Positions 24,480 to 31,747 of a DNA stretch of 48,692 bases are shown one piece after another. This DNA is from DASQUK01 sp046723645. Its GTDB lineage: Bacteria > Actinomycetota > Acidimicrobiia > Acidimicrobiales > VFJN01. How positions within the stretch are numbered: the stretch's first letter is position 1; every line of letters begins with the position of its first letter. The notes under the pieces are model-generated. The model was not told the origin of the DNA and ran no database searches. It was given only the letters and a program-made list of their open reading frames with translations. The stretch is from positions 1 to 48,692 of the forward strand of contig JBKOUY010000012.1 in assembly GCA_046723645.1 (NCBI GenBank), given 5' to 3'. A program made the position numbers and the translations under genes.

Positions 24480-25418
24480 ATGACCGCCGCCACGAATCCC
24501 GCGCCCGGTGCCTGGCCGGACCTGACGGCGTCGCGCTGGGACGACACCCGCGACACGTTGCACATGTGGACCCAGATCGTCGGGAAGGTCCGGCTCGGTC
24601 TGACGCCGATGATCAACCATTGGTGGCAGGTCCCCCTCTACGTCTCGGCACGGGGGCTCACGACCTCGCTCATGCACGCGGGGAGCCGCGGCCTGGAGAT
24701 CGAGTTCGACTTCGTCGATCACGTCCTCGACCTGCGGACGACCGACGGCGACCGGCGTCAGGTCGCGCTCGAGCCTCGGTCGGTGGCGAGCTTCCATGCG
24801 GCCACGATGGCTGCGCTCGACGAGCTCGGGGTGCGCGTCCACGTGTGGGCCCGACCGTCCGAGGTCGTCGAGGCGATCCCGTTCGACCAGGACGAGGTCC
24901 ACCGGTCATACGACGCCGACGCCGTGCACCGCTTCTGGCTCGCGCTCGTTCAGGTGCACCGGGTGCTGCTCGAGTTCCGGGCGCGCTTTATCGGCAAGGC
25001 CAGTCCCGTTCACTTCTTCTGGGGTGGGGCCGACCTCTGCACGACCCGATTCTCCGGACGGCCCGCTCCCAAGCATCCGGGCGGAGTGCCCAACTGCCCG
25101 GACTGGGTCCAGGAGCTCGCCTATAGCCATGAGGTTTCGAGCTGCGGCTACTGGCCCGTAGGCGAGGAGGGCTCCTTCTACGCGTACGCCTATCCGGAGC
25201 CTGACGGGTTCGGCGAGTGGCGGGTCGAACCGGCCGCGGCGTCCTACGACGGCGATCTCGGCGAGTTCCTCCTGCCGTACGCGGCGGTGCGGACGGCGCC
25301 GGACCCGGACGCGGCGTTGCTGTCCTTCCTCCAGACCACCTACGAGGCCGCGGCCGAGCTCGCCGGCTGGGACCGCGTTGCGCTCGAGATGTCTCCCGCA
25401 CGCGCGGGGAAGCGATGA
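24480..25418 (+). CDS. DUF5996 family protein
   Basis: A 312-residue soluble protein matching the DUF5996 family by its opening (WPDLTASRWDDTRDTLHMWTQIVGK), by NHWWQVPLYVSARGLTT, and by HFFWGGADLCTTRFSGRPAPKHPGG and SHEVSSCGYWPG-like segments in the second half. These conserved tryptophan, histidine and cysteine residues suggest a binding or catalytic pocket, but no function is established. An AAGGAGG site lies 7 bases before the ATG. It overlaps the next oxidoreductase gene by 4 bp (ATGA), so the two are probably used together. Confidence 0.88.
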   Translation: MTAATNPAPGAWPDLTASRWDDTRDTLHMWTQIVGKVRLGLTPMINHWWQVPLYVSARGLTTSLMHAGSRGLEIEFDFVDHVLDLRTTDGDRRQVALEPRSVASFHAATMAALDELGVRVHVWARPSEVVEAIPFDQDEVHRSYDADAVHRFWLALVQVHRVLLEFRARFIGKASPVHFFWGGADLCTTRFSGRPAPKHPGGVPNCPDWVQELAYSHEVSSCGYWPVGEEGSFYAYAYPEPDGFGEWRVEPAAASYDGDLGEFLLPYAAVRTAPDPDAALLSFLQTTYEAAAELAGWDRVALEMSPARAGKR

Positions 25419-26350
25419 CCAGGCTGGGCGTGCACATCGGTCAGCAGGGAATGGCCATGGCCGACCTGCGGGCCCTGTGGCGCCGCCTCGACGACGCCGG
25501 CGTCGAGTGGATCTCGGTGTGGGACCACCTGTACGAGGCGCCGCCGGCTGGTGGCACCATCGACCACTTCGAGGCGGTCGCCACGCTGGGTGCACTGGCG
25601 GCCGAGACCCGGCATGCCCGCCTCGGATGTCTCGTGTTCTGCGTGCTCTATCGCAATCCGGGTCTGCTGGCGAAGGTGGCCTCGACCGTTGACCACATCT
25701 CGGGGGGCCGGTTCGAGCTCGGGCTCGGCGCCGGCTGGCATGAGTGGGAGGCCCAGGCGTACGGGTACGCGTTTCCTCCGGCCGGCGAACGGCTCGACAT
25801 GCTCGAGGACGCGCTGCCGGCGATACGCGCCCTCCTGACGGAGGCGCGGACGACGCACCGCGGGCCCTACGTCCGGCTCGACGATGCGTCGTGCCTGCCC
25901 CCGCCCGTACAGCCTCGCCTACCGATCTGGGTGGGCGGCACCGGCAAGAGGCGGACGCTTCGCCTGGCGGCGTACCACGCCGACGGCTGGAACGCGGCGT
26001 ACGTCTCCCCCGAGACGTATGCCCGCCTGAACCGGGTTGCGGATGAGTGGTGCGTGGAGGCCGGCCGGGATCCCGGGACCCTGCGCCGCAGCGTCAACCT
26101 CATCTTCGCGGTCAGCTCGGGCTCGGCGACGGTCGACGGCATCCTCGACGCCCAGGGCTGGGGGCCGCTGGCACCGTTCGTGCGGGAGGGTGCGCTGGGC
26201 GGACCACCCCAGGCGGCCGGCGACACGATCGGACGGTACGTCGAGGCCGGGGCGGACGACGTGAACATCGCGCTGCGAGCGCCATGGAGCGACCGCGACC
26301 TCGACGCGTACCTGGAGCTCCTCCCGGAGCTACGCGCACGCACGGCGTGA
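25415..26350 (+). CDS. LLM-class F420-dependent oxidoreductase
   Basis: A 311-residue luciferase-like protein. The N-terminal LGVHIGQQGMAMADLRALWRRLDDAGVEWISVWDHLYE is typical of the F420-dependent (TIGR03560-like) subgroup. CLVFCVLYRNPGLLAKVASTVDHISGGRFELGLGAGWHE carries the substrate-side cysteine/asparagine region and the conserved GRFELGLGAGW motif. LPIWVGGTGKRRTLRLAAYHADGWN is the cofactor-phosphate segment. It is translationally coupled to the DUF5996 gene. Substrate unknown. Confidence 0.9.
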   Translation: MTRLGVHIGQQGMAMADLRALWRRLDDAGVEWISVWDHLYEAPPAGGTIDHFEAVATLGALAAETRHARLGCLVFCVLYRNPGLLAKVASTVDHISGGRFELGLGAGWHEWEAQAYGYAFPPAGERLDMLEDALPAIRALLTEARTTHRGPYVRLDDASCLPPPVQPRLPIWVGGTGKRRTLRLAAYHADGWNAAYVSPETYARLNRVADEWCVEAGRDPGTLRRSVNLIFAVSSGSATVDGILDAQGWGPLAPFVREGALGGPPQAAGDTIGRYVEAGADDVNIALRAPWSDRDLDAYLELLPELRARTA

Positions 26351-26363
26351 AGGGCCGCCTGCG

Positions 26364-27383
26364 TCAGCCGTCGACGGTCTCCCGGACCCAGCGTTGGAAG
26401 GCCGCCACGCCGCCTTCGTGCTTGGGGCTCAGCCACCCGGTGTCGTAGGTCCCGCTCTCGAGGTTGCGCTGCACCGATTCGCAGATGGCGATGTCCTCGG
26501 CCGTGACTTGCGACGACGAGCGGATCACGGCGTCGCAGGCCTCGCGGTCCCCCGGCCGGCGGAAGGAGTACGAGTAGCGAAGCCGTGTCCGCCCGGGCGC
26601 CACCGGGTCGTACCGCTCGACGTTCATCGCATCGGGGTAGAGGTTCAACGCGAGGTTGGGCCAGCGCCACAGCCAGAGGCCGGTGCTGACGGCGCCGTCG
26701 CGGGCCGGGGCGGAGTGCCGCACCCAGCGGTGGCGCTCGTCGACGTCGACGACGTAGCGCTTGGCGTCGATCTCCTTGTTGAGTCCCGGGTGCACGAGCG
26801 GGATGTGGTAGCCCTCGAGATAGTTGTCGGCGTACGTCTTCCAGTCGCAGGCGAGCTCGTGCTCCGCCTCGTGCGCCAGCACCAGGTCCTCGATCGGGAA
26901 CGACGCGCACTCGTCCACGAACGTCCCCAGCGCCTCGAGCAGCGGCGGCGCGTCGCCGTCCAGGTCGAGGTTGACGAACACGAGGCCCCGCCACTCGTCG
27001 ACCGACGCACCCGCCAGCGAGACCTCGGCCGGGTCGAAGGCCTCGGTCGAGCCGAAGTCGCGCGCCGAGCGGAGCCGGCCGTCGAGCCCGTACGCCCAGC
27101 CGTGATACCGGCAGACCAGGCTGGGCACCCGACCACATCCGTCATGGACGAGCGGCCCGGCGCGGTGCCGGCAGACGTTGTGGTGGGCCCGGAGCCGGCC
27201 GTCGTCGTCGACCACAACCAGCAGGGGCCACCCGGCGATGTCGCACGCGAGGTAGTCGCCCGGCTCCGACAGCGCCTGCCGATGGCCAGCGAACAACCAC
27301 TCGCGCCCGAACACGGCCCGCCGCTCCCGCTCCCAGACCGACGGATCGACGTACCACGACGCCGGCAGCGTGAGCTCGGCCAC
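26364..27383 (-). CDS. Rieske non-haem iron oxygenase, alpha subunit
   Basis: A 339-residue aromatic-ring-hydroxylase-type oxygenase. The Rieske domain carries C-x-H (Cys71, His73) and C-x2-H (Cys91, His94). The catalytic domain carries DNYLEGYHIPLVHP with His193 and His198 as iron ligands and Asp186 as the bridging aspartate. It resembles the single-component alpha group (choline/carnitine or phenylpropionate types) more than large dioxygenases. No reductase or ferredoxin is adjacent, so it must borrow one. The GTG at 27383 has no clear ribosome-binding site. It sits 28 bases downstream of the amino-acid-type importer and could be the last gene of that operon. Confidence 0.88.
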   Translation of the reverse strand: MAELTLPASWYVDPSVWERERRAVFGREWLFAGHRQALSEPGDYLACDIAGWPLLVVVDDDGRLRAHHNVCRHRAGPLVHDGCGRVPSLVCRYHGWAYGLDGRLRSARDFGSTEAFDPAEVSLAGASVDEWRGLVFVNLDLDGDAPPLLEALGTFVDECASFPIEDLVLAHEAEHELACDWKTYADNYLEGYHIPLVHPGLNKEIDAKRYVVDVDERHRWVRHSAPARDGAVSTGLWLWRWPNLALNLYPDAMNVERYDPVAPGRTRLRYSYSFRRPGDREACDAVIRSSSQVTAEDIAICESVQRNLESGTYDTGWLSPKHEGGVAAFQRWVRETVDG

Positions 27384-27411
27384 GGCACAACGCTACCGGC
27401 CGAGCACGCTC

Positions 27412-28155
27412 CTAGAGCCGGCCGGCCTCGATGATGCGCTTGAGGAACGTCCGCGTGCGCTCGTTCTGCGGCTCGCCGAAGATCTCCTCGGGCGGGCCCT
27501 CTTCGCACATGACGCCGGCATCGAGGAAGCACACCTTCGAGGAGACCTCCCGGGCGAAGCCCATCTCGTGGGTGGCGAGCAGCATGGTCATCCCCTCGGC
27601 CGCGAGCTCACGCACGATGTTCAGCACCTCCGACACCAGCTCGGGGTCGAGGGCCGACGTGATCTCGTCGAGCAGCAGCAGCCGCGGCTGCATGGCGAGG
27701 GCCCGCACGATCGCGACGCGCTGCTGCTGGCCGCCCGAGAGCCGGTCGGGGTAGTCGTTGGCCTTCTCGTCGAGCCCGATGCGCGACAGCAGCGTGTGGG
27801 CGCGGTCCGCGGCGTCGTTGCGCGAGAGCCTGAGCACCTTGCGGGGGGCGAGCGTGACGTTCTCGAGCACGGTCATGTGTGGGAACAGGTTGAAGCTCTG
27901 GAAGACGATGCCGACGTCCTGCCGCAGCCCGTCGAGGTCGACCCCCCGTCCCGACGCCTGCTCACCGTCGATGCGGATGGTGCCCTCCTCGATCTGCTCG
28001 AGGGCATTGATGCAGCGCAGGAGCGTCGACTTGCCGCACCCCGATGGCCCGATGAGGCAGACGACGTCATGCTCGCCGACCTCCAGGTCGACGCCGCGCA
28101 GCACGTGGTTCGCCCCGAACCACTTGTGGACGCCGTGGAGCTCGAGGAACGCCAT
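27412..28155 (-). CDS. Polar amino acid ABC transporter, ATP-binding protein
   Basis: A 247-residue ATPase of the GlnQ/HisP group. Walker A is GPSGCGKST, the Q-loop lies in VFQSFNLFPHMTVLENV, the signature is LSGGQQQRVAI, Walker B is LLLLDEITSALDPE and the H-loop is ATHEM. DEITSALDPE and the FNLFPH text are typical of polar amino-acid importers. It lies 3 bases after the permease gene and powers uptake together with the permease and lipoprotein upstream. Confidence 0.93.
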   Translation of the reverse strand: MAFLELHGVHKWFGANHVLRGVDLEVGEHDVVCLIGPSGCGKSTLLRCINALEQIEEGTIRIDGEQASGRGVDLDGLRQDVGIVFQSFNLFPHMTVLENVTLAPRKVLRLSRNDAADRAHTLLSRIGLDEKANDYPDRLSGGQQQRVAIVRALAMQPRLLLLDEITSALDPELVSEVLNIVRELAAEGMTMLLATHEMGFAREVSSKVCFLDAGVMCEEGPPEEIFGEPQNERTRTFLKRIIEAGRL

Positions 28156-28158
28156 CGC

Positions 28159-29286
28159 TCAGCCCCCCGCTCGCGCCCGGGCCTGACGCGCCACCAGCCA
28201 GTCGGTGAGGCGGGCCAACGGGATGGTGATCACCACGAATGCGACGCCCGCGGCCAGGTTGGGCGACAGGTTGAACAGCTGGTTCGACGTCAGCCGGGCA
28301 CGGTTGAGGATCTCGAGCAGCCCGATCACGCTCAGCAGCGCAGTGTCCTTCTGCAGGCTGATGAAGTCGTTGAGCAGTGGCGGGATGATCCGGCGCACGG
28401 CCTGGGGGGTGATCACGTGGCGCATGGTCTGGCCGTAGGAGAGGCCGAGCGAGCGGGCCGCCGCGGTCTGGCTCCAGTGGATGCTCTCGAGGCCGGCACG
28501 GTAGACCTCGGCGACGTAGGCGCCATACACGAGCACGAGCGCGGTCGTGCTCAGCCAGAACAGCTTGGTGTTGCCCTGCAGCCGGTCGAACGGCGGGACG
28601 TCGGCGGCCTGGAACCCCAGCACGATGAGGTAGATCGTGATGATGGCGGGAAAGCCGCGGAACAGGTCGATGTAGGAGACGGCCAGGAAGCGCACCGGGC
28701 GCCCGGCCTTGCCGGGGAAGATGCGCGCAAACGCCAGCGCCAACCCCCAGATGAGCACCAGGATCTCGGCGATCAGGAAGACCTTGATGTTCAGCCAGAG
28801 GCCCTTCCAGAGCGAGGGCAGGAACTCGTCGATGGCGTCCCAGTCGAGGTACTGGTGGCGCACCGCCCCGTTGTTCGCAGACAGGAAGAACGCCAGGAAC
28901 GCCAGCACCAACGCGGTGACGCCGAGGCCGGCCACGTACCACGTCCAGTCCGTGGCGTCCGCTCCCGATGCGCGGGCGGCGACACGATCCGTGTGGGCGA
29001 GTCTGGCCGCCCTGAGCGACCGGGCGATCGCCATCGAGCCGCAGGCGGCCAGCACCACGGCGACGGCCACCGCGAGCACGGTCAAGACGATCGCCCAGAC
29101 GGTGAGGGCGGTGCCGACCACCCCGAGCGAATCGTAGAAGCGCTTCAGCGCGACGGCGGTGGTGGCGGCGATCGCCAGCGCCGCCGCCAGTGCGGCGATC
29201 GACCGCCCGAGGTGCGTCCTGACCGGGTGGAAGCGCTGGATTGCGGGGACGGCCGGCTCTTCGACGATCCCGCCAGCGACAGCCAT
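28159..29286 (-). CDS. Amino acid ABC transporter permease with N-terminal extension
   Basis: A 375-residue membrane protein. The C-terminal part (about 155-370) is a standard His/Glu/Gln-type permease domain: LWLNIKVFLIAEILVLIWGLALA, then the EAA-like loop YVAEVYRAGLESIHWSQTAAARSLGLSYGQTM. In front of it are about 150 residues with three additional transmembrane helices (near 28-47, 58-84 and 115-138) not found in the minimal family. Only one permease gene is present, so it probably forms a homodimer. It sits 6 bases after the binding-protein gene. Confidence 0.9.
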   Translation of the reverse strand: MAVAGGIVEEPAVPAIQRFHPVRTHLGRSIAALAAALAIAATTAVALKRFYDSLGVVGTALTVWAIVLTVLAVAVAVVLAACGSMAIARSLRAARLAHTDRVAARASGADATDWTWYVAGLGVTALVLAFLAFFLSANNGAVRHQYLDWDAIDEFLPSLWKGLWLNIKVFLIAEILVLIWGLALAFARIFPGKAGRPVRFLAVSYIDLFRGFPAIITIYLIVLGFQAADVPPFDRLQGNTKLFWLSTTALVLVYGAYVAEVYRAGLESIHWSQTAAARSLGLSYGQTMRHVITPQAVRRIIPPLLNDFISLQKDTALLSVIGLLEILNRARLTSNQLFNLSPNLAAGVAFVVITIPLARLTDWLVARQARARAGG

Positions 29287-29292
29287 GGCGTG

Positions 29293-30135
29293 TTACGGCG
29301 TGAGAACCGGAACGGCGCTCGGGTCGCCACCCAGCCATTGCTTGGCGAAGTCGGACAGCGAGCCATCGTCCTTCAGCTCGGTCAGGATCGTGTTGATGGC
29401 GTCGGCGTTGGTGGACCCCTTGGGCAGGATGCCGCCGTACTCCTCGCCCGTCTTGAACTGGGCTGCGACCTCCTCGGTGCCGCCCGACTCGCTCGCCTGC
29501 GCCAGCACGATGGCCGTGTCCATCATGAACGCATCGAGCTGGCCGGCCTCGAGGGCTGCGAATCCGGCCGCCAGGTCCTGGAACACCTGGGGTTCCTTCT
29601 CGGGCTTGAGAGTGTCGGCGAGGTAGTCGGCCCCGGTCGTGCCGCTCTGCACGCCCCACTGCAGCGACCTCGCCTCGTCCACGGTGTCGACCTTGGTGCC
29701 CTTCATGACGATCACGCCCTGGTCGGACTCGAAGTAGGGCTCGGTGAAGTCGACGACCTGCTTGCGCTCGTCGGTGATCGTCACCTGCGACAGGGCGACG
29801 TCGAAGTCACCCACCTGCCCGGCCACCAGCTGGTCGAAGCTGACGTTGTTGACCTTGAGGTTGCCCATGCCCAGGCCCTCCTGCAGGGCCTTGGCGATCT
29901 CGTACTCGTAGCCACCGGTGATGTTTTCCGGATCGTCACCGTTCCAGAAACCCGGTGCCGGCAGGCTGGTGACCACCGTGAGGGTGTCGTCGGTGACGGG
30001 CGTGAAGTTGGCGGCAGCGCCTGACGCCGCTTCGGTGGTCTCGGAGGTTTCGGCCGAGTCGTCGTCGCCACAGGCGGCGAGAGCGGCGAAGAGCGCGCCG
30101 GCGGCCAGAACTGCGCCGAGTTTGCGGAAAGCCAC
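29293..30135 (-). CDS. Amino acid ABC transporter substrate-binding lipoprotein
   Basis: A 280-residue class 3 solute-binding protein. The GTG at 30135 yields an ideal lipoprotein signal ending in LAAC (Cys21). An ATG 15 codons upstream (30180) would only add a charged leader. A Ser/Thr/Glu-rich linker follows the cysteine. The binding domain shows GYEYEIAKALQEGLG, FDVALSQVTITDERKQVVDFTEPYF and AFMMDTAIVLAQA, the usual polar amino-acid pattern. It is the first gene of a three-gene importer operon. Ligand not predictable. Confidence 0.92.
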   Translation of the reverse strand: MAFRKLGAVLAAGALFAALAACGDDDSAETSETTEAASGAAANFTPVTDDTLTVVTSLPAPGFWNGDDPENITGGYEYEIAKALQEGLGMGNLKVNNVSFDQLVAGQVGDFDVALSQVTITDERKQVVDFTEPYFESDQGVIVMKGTKVDTVDEARSLQWGVQSGTTGADYLADTLKPEKEPQVFQDLAAGFAALEAGQLDAFMMDTAIVLAQASESGGTEEVAAQFKTGEEYGGILPKGSTNADAINTILTELKDDGSLSDFAKQWLGGDPSAVPVLTP

Positions 30136-30270
30136 GTTGAGCCCCCGATCGATAGGAAATGCTCGGGACGGGGTGAGCATAGATCCGCGTCGCTCCCAGT
30201 CCAGTCCACGCACGAACCCGTGGTCAGGCGGGGGCTGCGCGGGCCCGGCGAGGAACAGGAGCACCGGCCA

Positions 30271-30681
30271 ATGCCAGCGTTCATCCACAACGTCACCTTC
30301 GACGCCAGGGACCCGCGGCTGCTCGGCCGCTTCTGGTCTCGCGTGACCGGCTACGCCGTGGTCGACGAACGCGACGACTTCGTGAGGCTGCAGGCGCCCG
30401 ACGAGCTCGGCGTCCGCCTGATCCTGTTCCTCCGGGTCGAGGATCCGACGCCCGGCAAGAACCGGGTCCACGTCGACCTCGCCGCTCGGCACCCGCAGGA
30501 GGAGATCGACCGCCTGCTTCGACTCGGAGCGTCCCTGGTCGACGAATCGGTGGACGGCAAGCCCTCGTGGCGTGAGGCCAACGGCATCGAGTGGGTCGTC
30601 CTCCGCGACCCCGAGGGCAACGAGTTCTGCCTCGGGAGCGTCCCCGATGCCGCTGGAGGGCCGGTGGCCCCGGATTCCTGA
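30271..30681 (+). CDS. VOC (glyoxalase-like) domain protein
   Basis: A 136-residue single-domain protein with two beta-alpha-beta-beta-beta repeats of the vicinal oxygen chelate fold (Glyoxalase_6-like). HNVTFDARDPRLLGRFWSRVTGY opens the first repeat, NRVHVDLAA gives the metal-side strand, and WVVLRDPEGNEFCLG is the hallmark end of the second. It could be a dioxygenase, isomerase or binding protein, and the metal ligands are not all evident. It is divergent from the ABC importer across a 135-base gap. Confidence 0.82.
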   Translation: MPAFIHNVTFDARDPRLLGRFWSRVTGYAVVDERDDFVRLQAPDELGVRLILFLRVEDPTPGKNRVHVDLAARHPQEEIDRLLRLGASLVDESVDGKPSWREANGIEWVVLRDPEGNEFCLGSVPDAAGGPVAPDS

Positions 30682-30830
30682 GTCCGTGCCGCCGGCCGAG
30701 CACTCCGGCCCCCACCCGGGCCTCCCAAGGTCGCCGGCAGCACCGCCGACGGGATGGCGGGAACCAGGCGGCGCCCTCCGGCGACTTTGACCCCATGCGC
30801 ACACGTCGCTGGGACCAACGGGAGTACGGG

Positions 30831-31556
30831 ATGAAACGACTGATCGCCTCGGGGATGGCCGCTGCCGCCGCGCTGGTGGTGACGGCCGCGCCGGCGGCGG
30901 CCCACAACGAGTGGGAGCCCGCCACGGCGGCACCGGGCAGCGTGGTCGACCTCACGCTGTTCGTCGAGGGCGAGCAGCCGGACGCGGGCACGACCATGGT
31001 CGAGCTGTTCTTCCCGGCTCCGATCGCCGTGGCGGCGCTGCCCGCCGTGCCGGGCTGGACGGCGACCCCGATGGACGGGCAGGTCGGCGGACCAGCCAGC
31101 GGCGTCACCTGGTCCGGGGGCCCGGCACCCGGCGACCTCGACCTGCCCATACGGCTGGGGCCGCTGCCGGACGAACCGGGCCGGCTCCAGTTCAAGACGG
31201 TGCAGACGTACGACAACGGCCAGGTCGACCGCTGGATCGACGAGTGGCCCGAGGGCGCAGCCGAACCACCGGCCCCGGGTCCCGTGCTCGACCTCGTCCC
31301 GGGCGGACCCGGCAGCGTCCCGGCCACCACCGCGTCGCCGACCACGACCACGGCCTCGACGACGACCACGACGGCGGCCACGACGACAAGCGAGGCCGAC
31401 CAGGCCGCGGCCGAGGACGGCGACGACTCCGACAGCAACGTGTTGCCCTGGGTGGTCGCCGCGGTGGTTGTCCTCGCCGTTGCCGCGGGCGCCTTCGCAT
31501 TCCTGCGATCGAGATCAAGGCCCGGCGGCGACGACTCACCACCGACATCGACGTGA
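30831..31556 (+). CDS. YcnI-like (DUF1775) copper-site protein with C-terminal anchor
   Basis: A 241-residue exported protein. The signal peptide (1 to about 26) ends APAAA, leaving a mature N-terminal His followed by a Glu and Trp (HNEWEPATAAPGS). In Bacillus YcnI, the N-terminal histidine of the mature protein binds Cu(II) in a monohistidine-brace site. The domain runs to about residue 145. A long threonine-rich linker and one transmembrane helix (about 204-225) with a short basic tail tether it to the outer face of the membrane. The start at 30831 is preferred to an ATG at 30795. No copper transporter (CopC/YcnJ) is adjacent, which is unusual. Confidence 0.82.
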   Translation: MKRLIASGMAAAAALVVTAAPAAAHNEWEPATAAPGSVVDLTLFVEGEQPDAGTTMVELFFPAPIAVAALPAVPGWTATPMDGQVGGPASGVTWSGGPAPGDLDLPIRLGPLPDEPGRLQFKTVQTYDNGQVDRWIDEWPEGAAEPPAPGPVLDLVPGGPGSVPATTASPTTTTASTTTTTAATTTSEADQAAAEDGDDSDSNVLPWVVAAVVVLAVAAGAFAFLRSRSRPGGDDSPPTST

Positions 31557-31560
31557 CATC

Positions 31561-31662
31561 TGGGGCGCGGCGGTACGCCGGCTCCATGGTGGCGGGCACC
31601 GGCAACATGCGCATCAGCGTGGCGTCCAGCATCACGGCGACGGCGAGACCGAGGCGGAACAT
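31561..31662 (-). pseudogene. Remnant of an MMPL/RND-type transporter C-terminus
   Basis: About 34 codons on the minus strand (from 31662 downwards) encode GLAVAVMLDATLMRMLPVPAT. This is very like the conserved last transmembrane helices of MMPL-family exporters, whose consensus is roughly GLAVAVLLDATVVRxxLVPA. No flanking MMPL sequence is present. The frame is preceded by unrelated sequence and continues antisense into the YcnI gene. It looks like a decayed fragment between two unrelated genes. Confidence 0.6.
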
Positions 31663-31747
31663 CGCCACACCCCTCGGGCACACGCCCCTCCCCTCGGAAG
31701 GCCAGCCCACGCGCTCGGTCATCTTCGCGCGCGATCGCCTGTGCTCC

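Noticed and set aside
27370..30024. 884-codon open frame on the plus strand
   Set aside because: Antisense to the amino-acid importer genes. His/Asp/Arg-rich composition and no recognisable domain.
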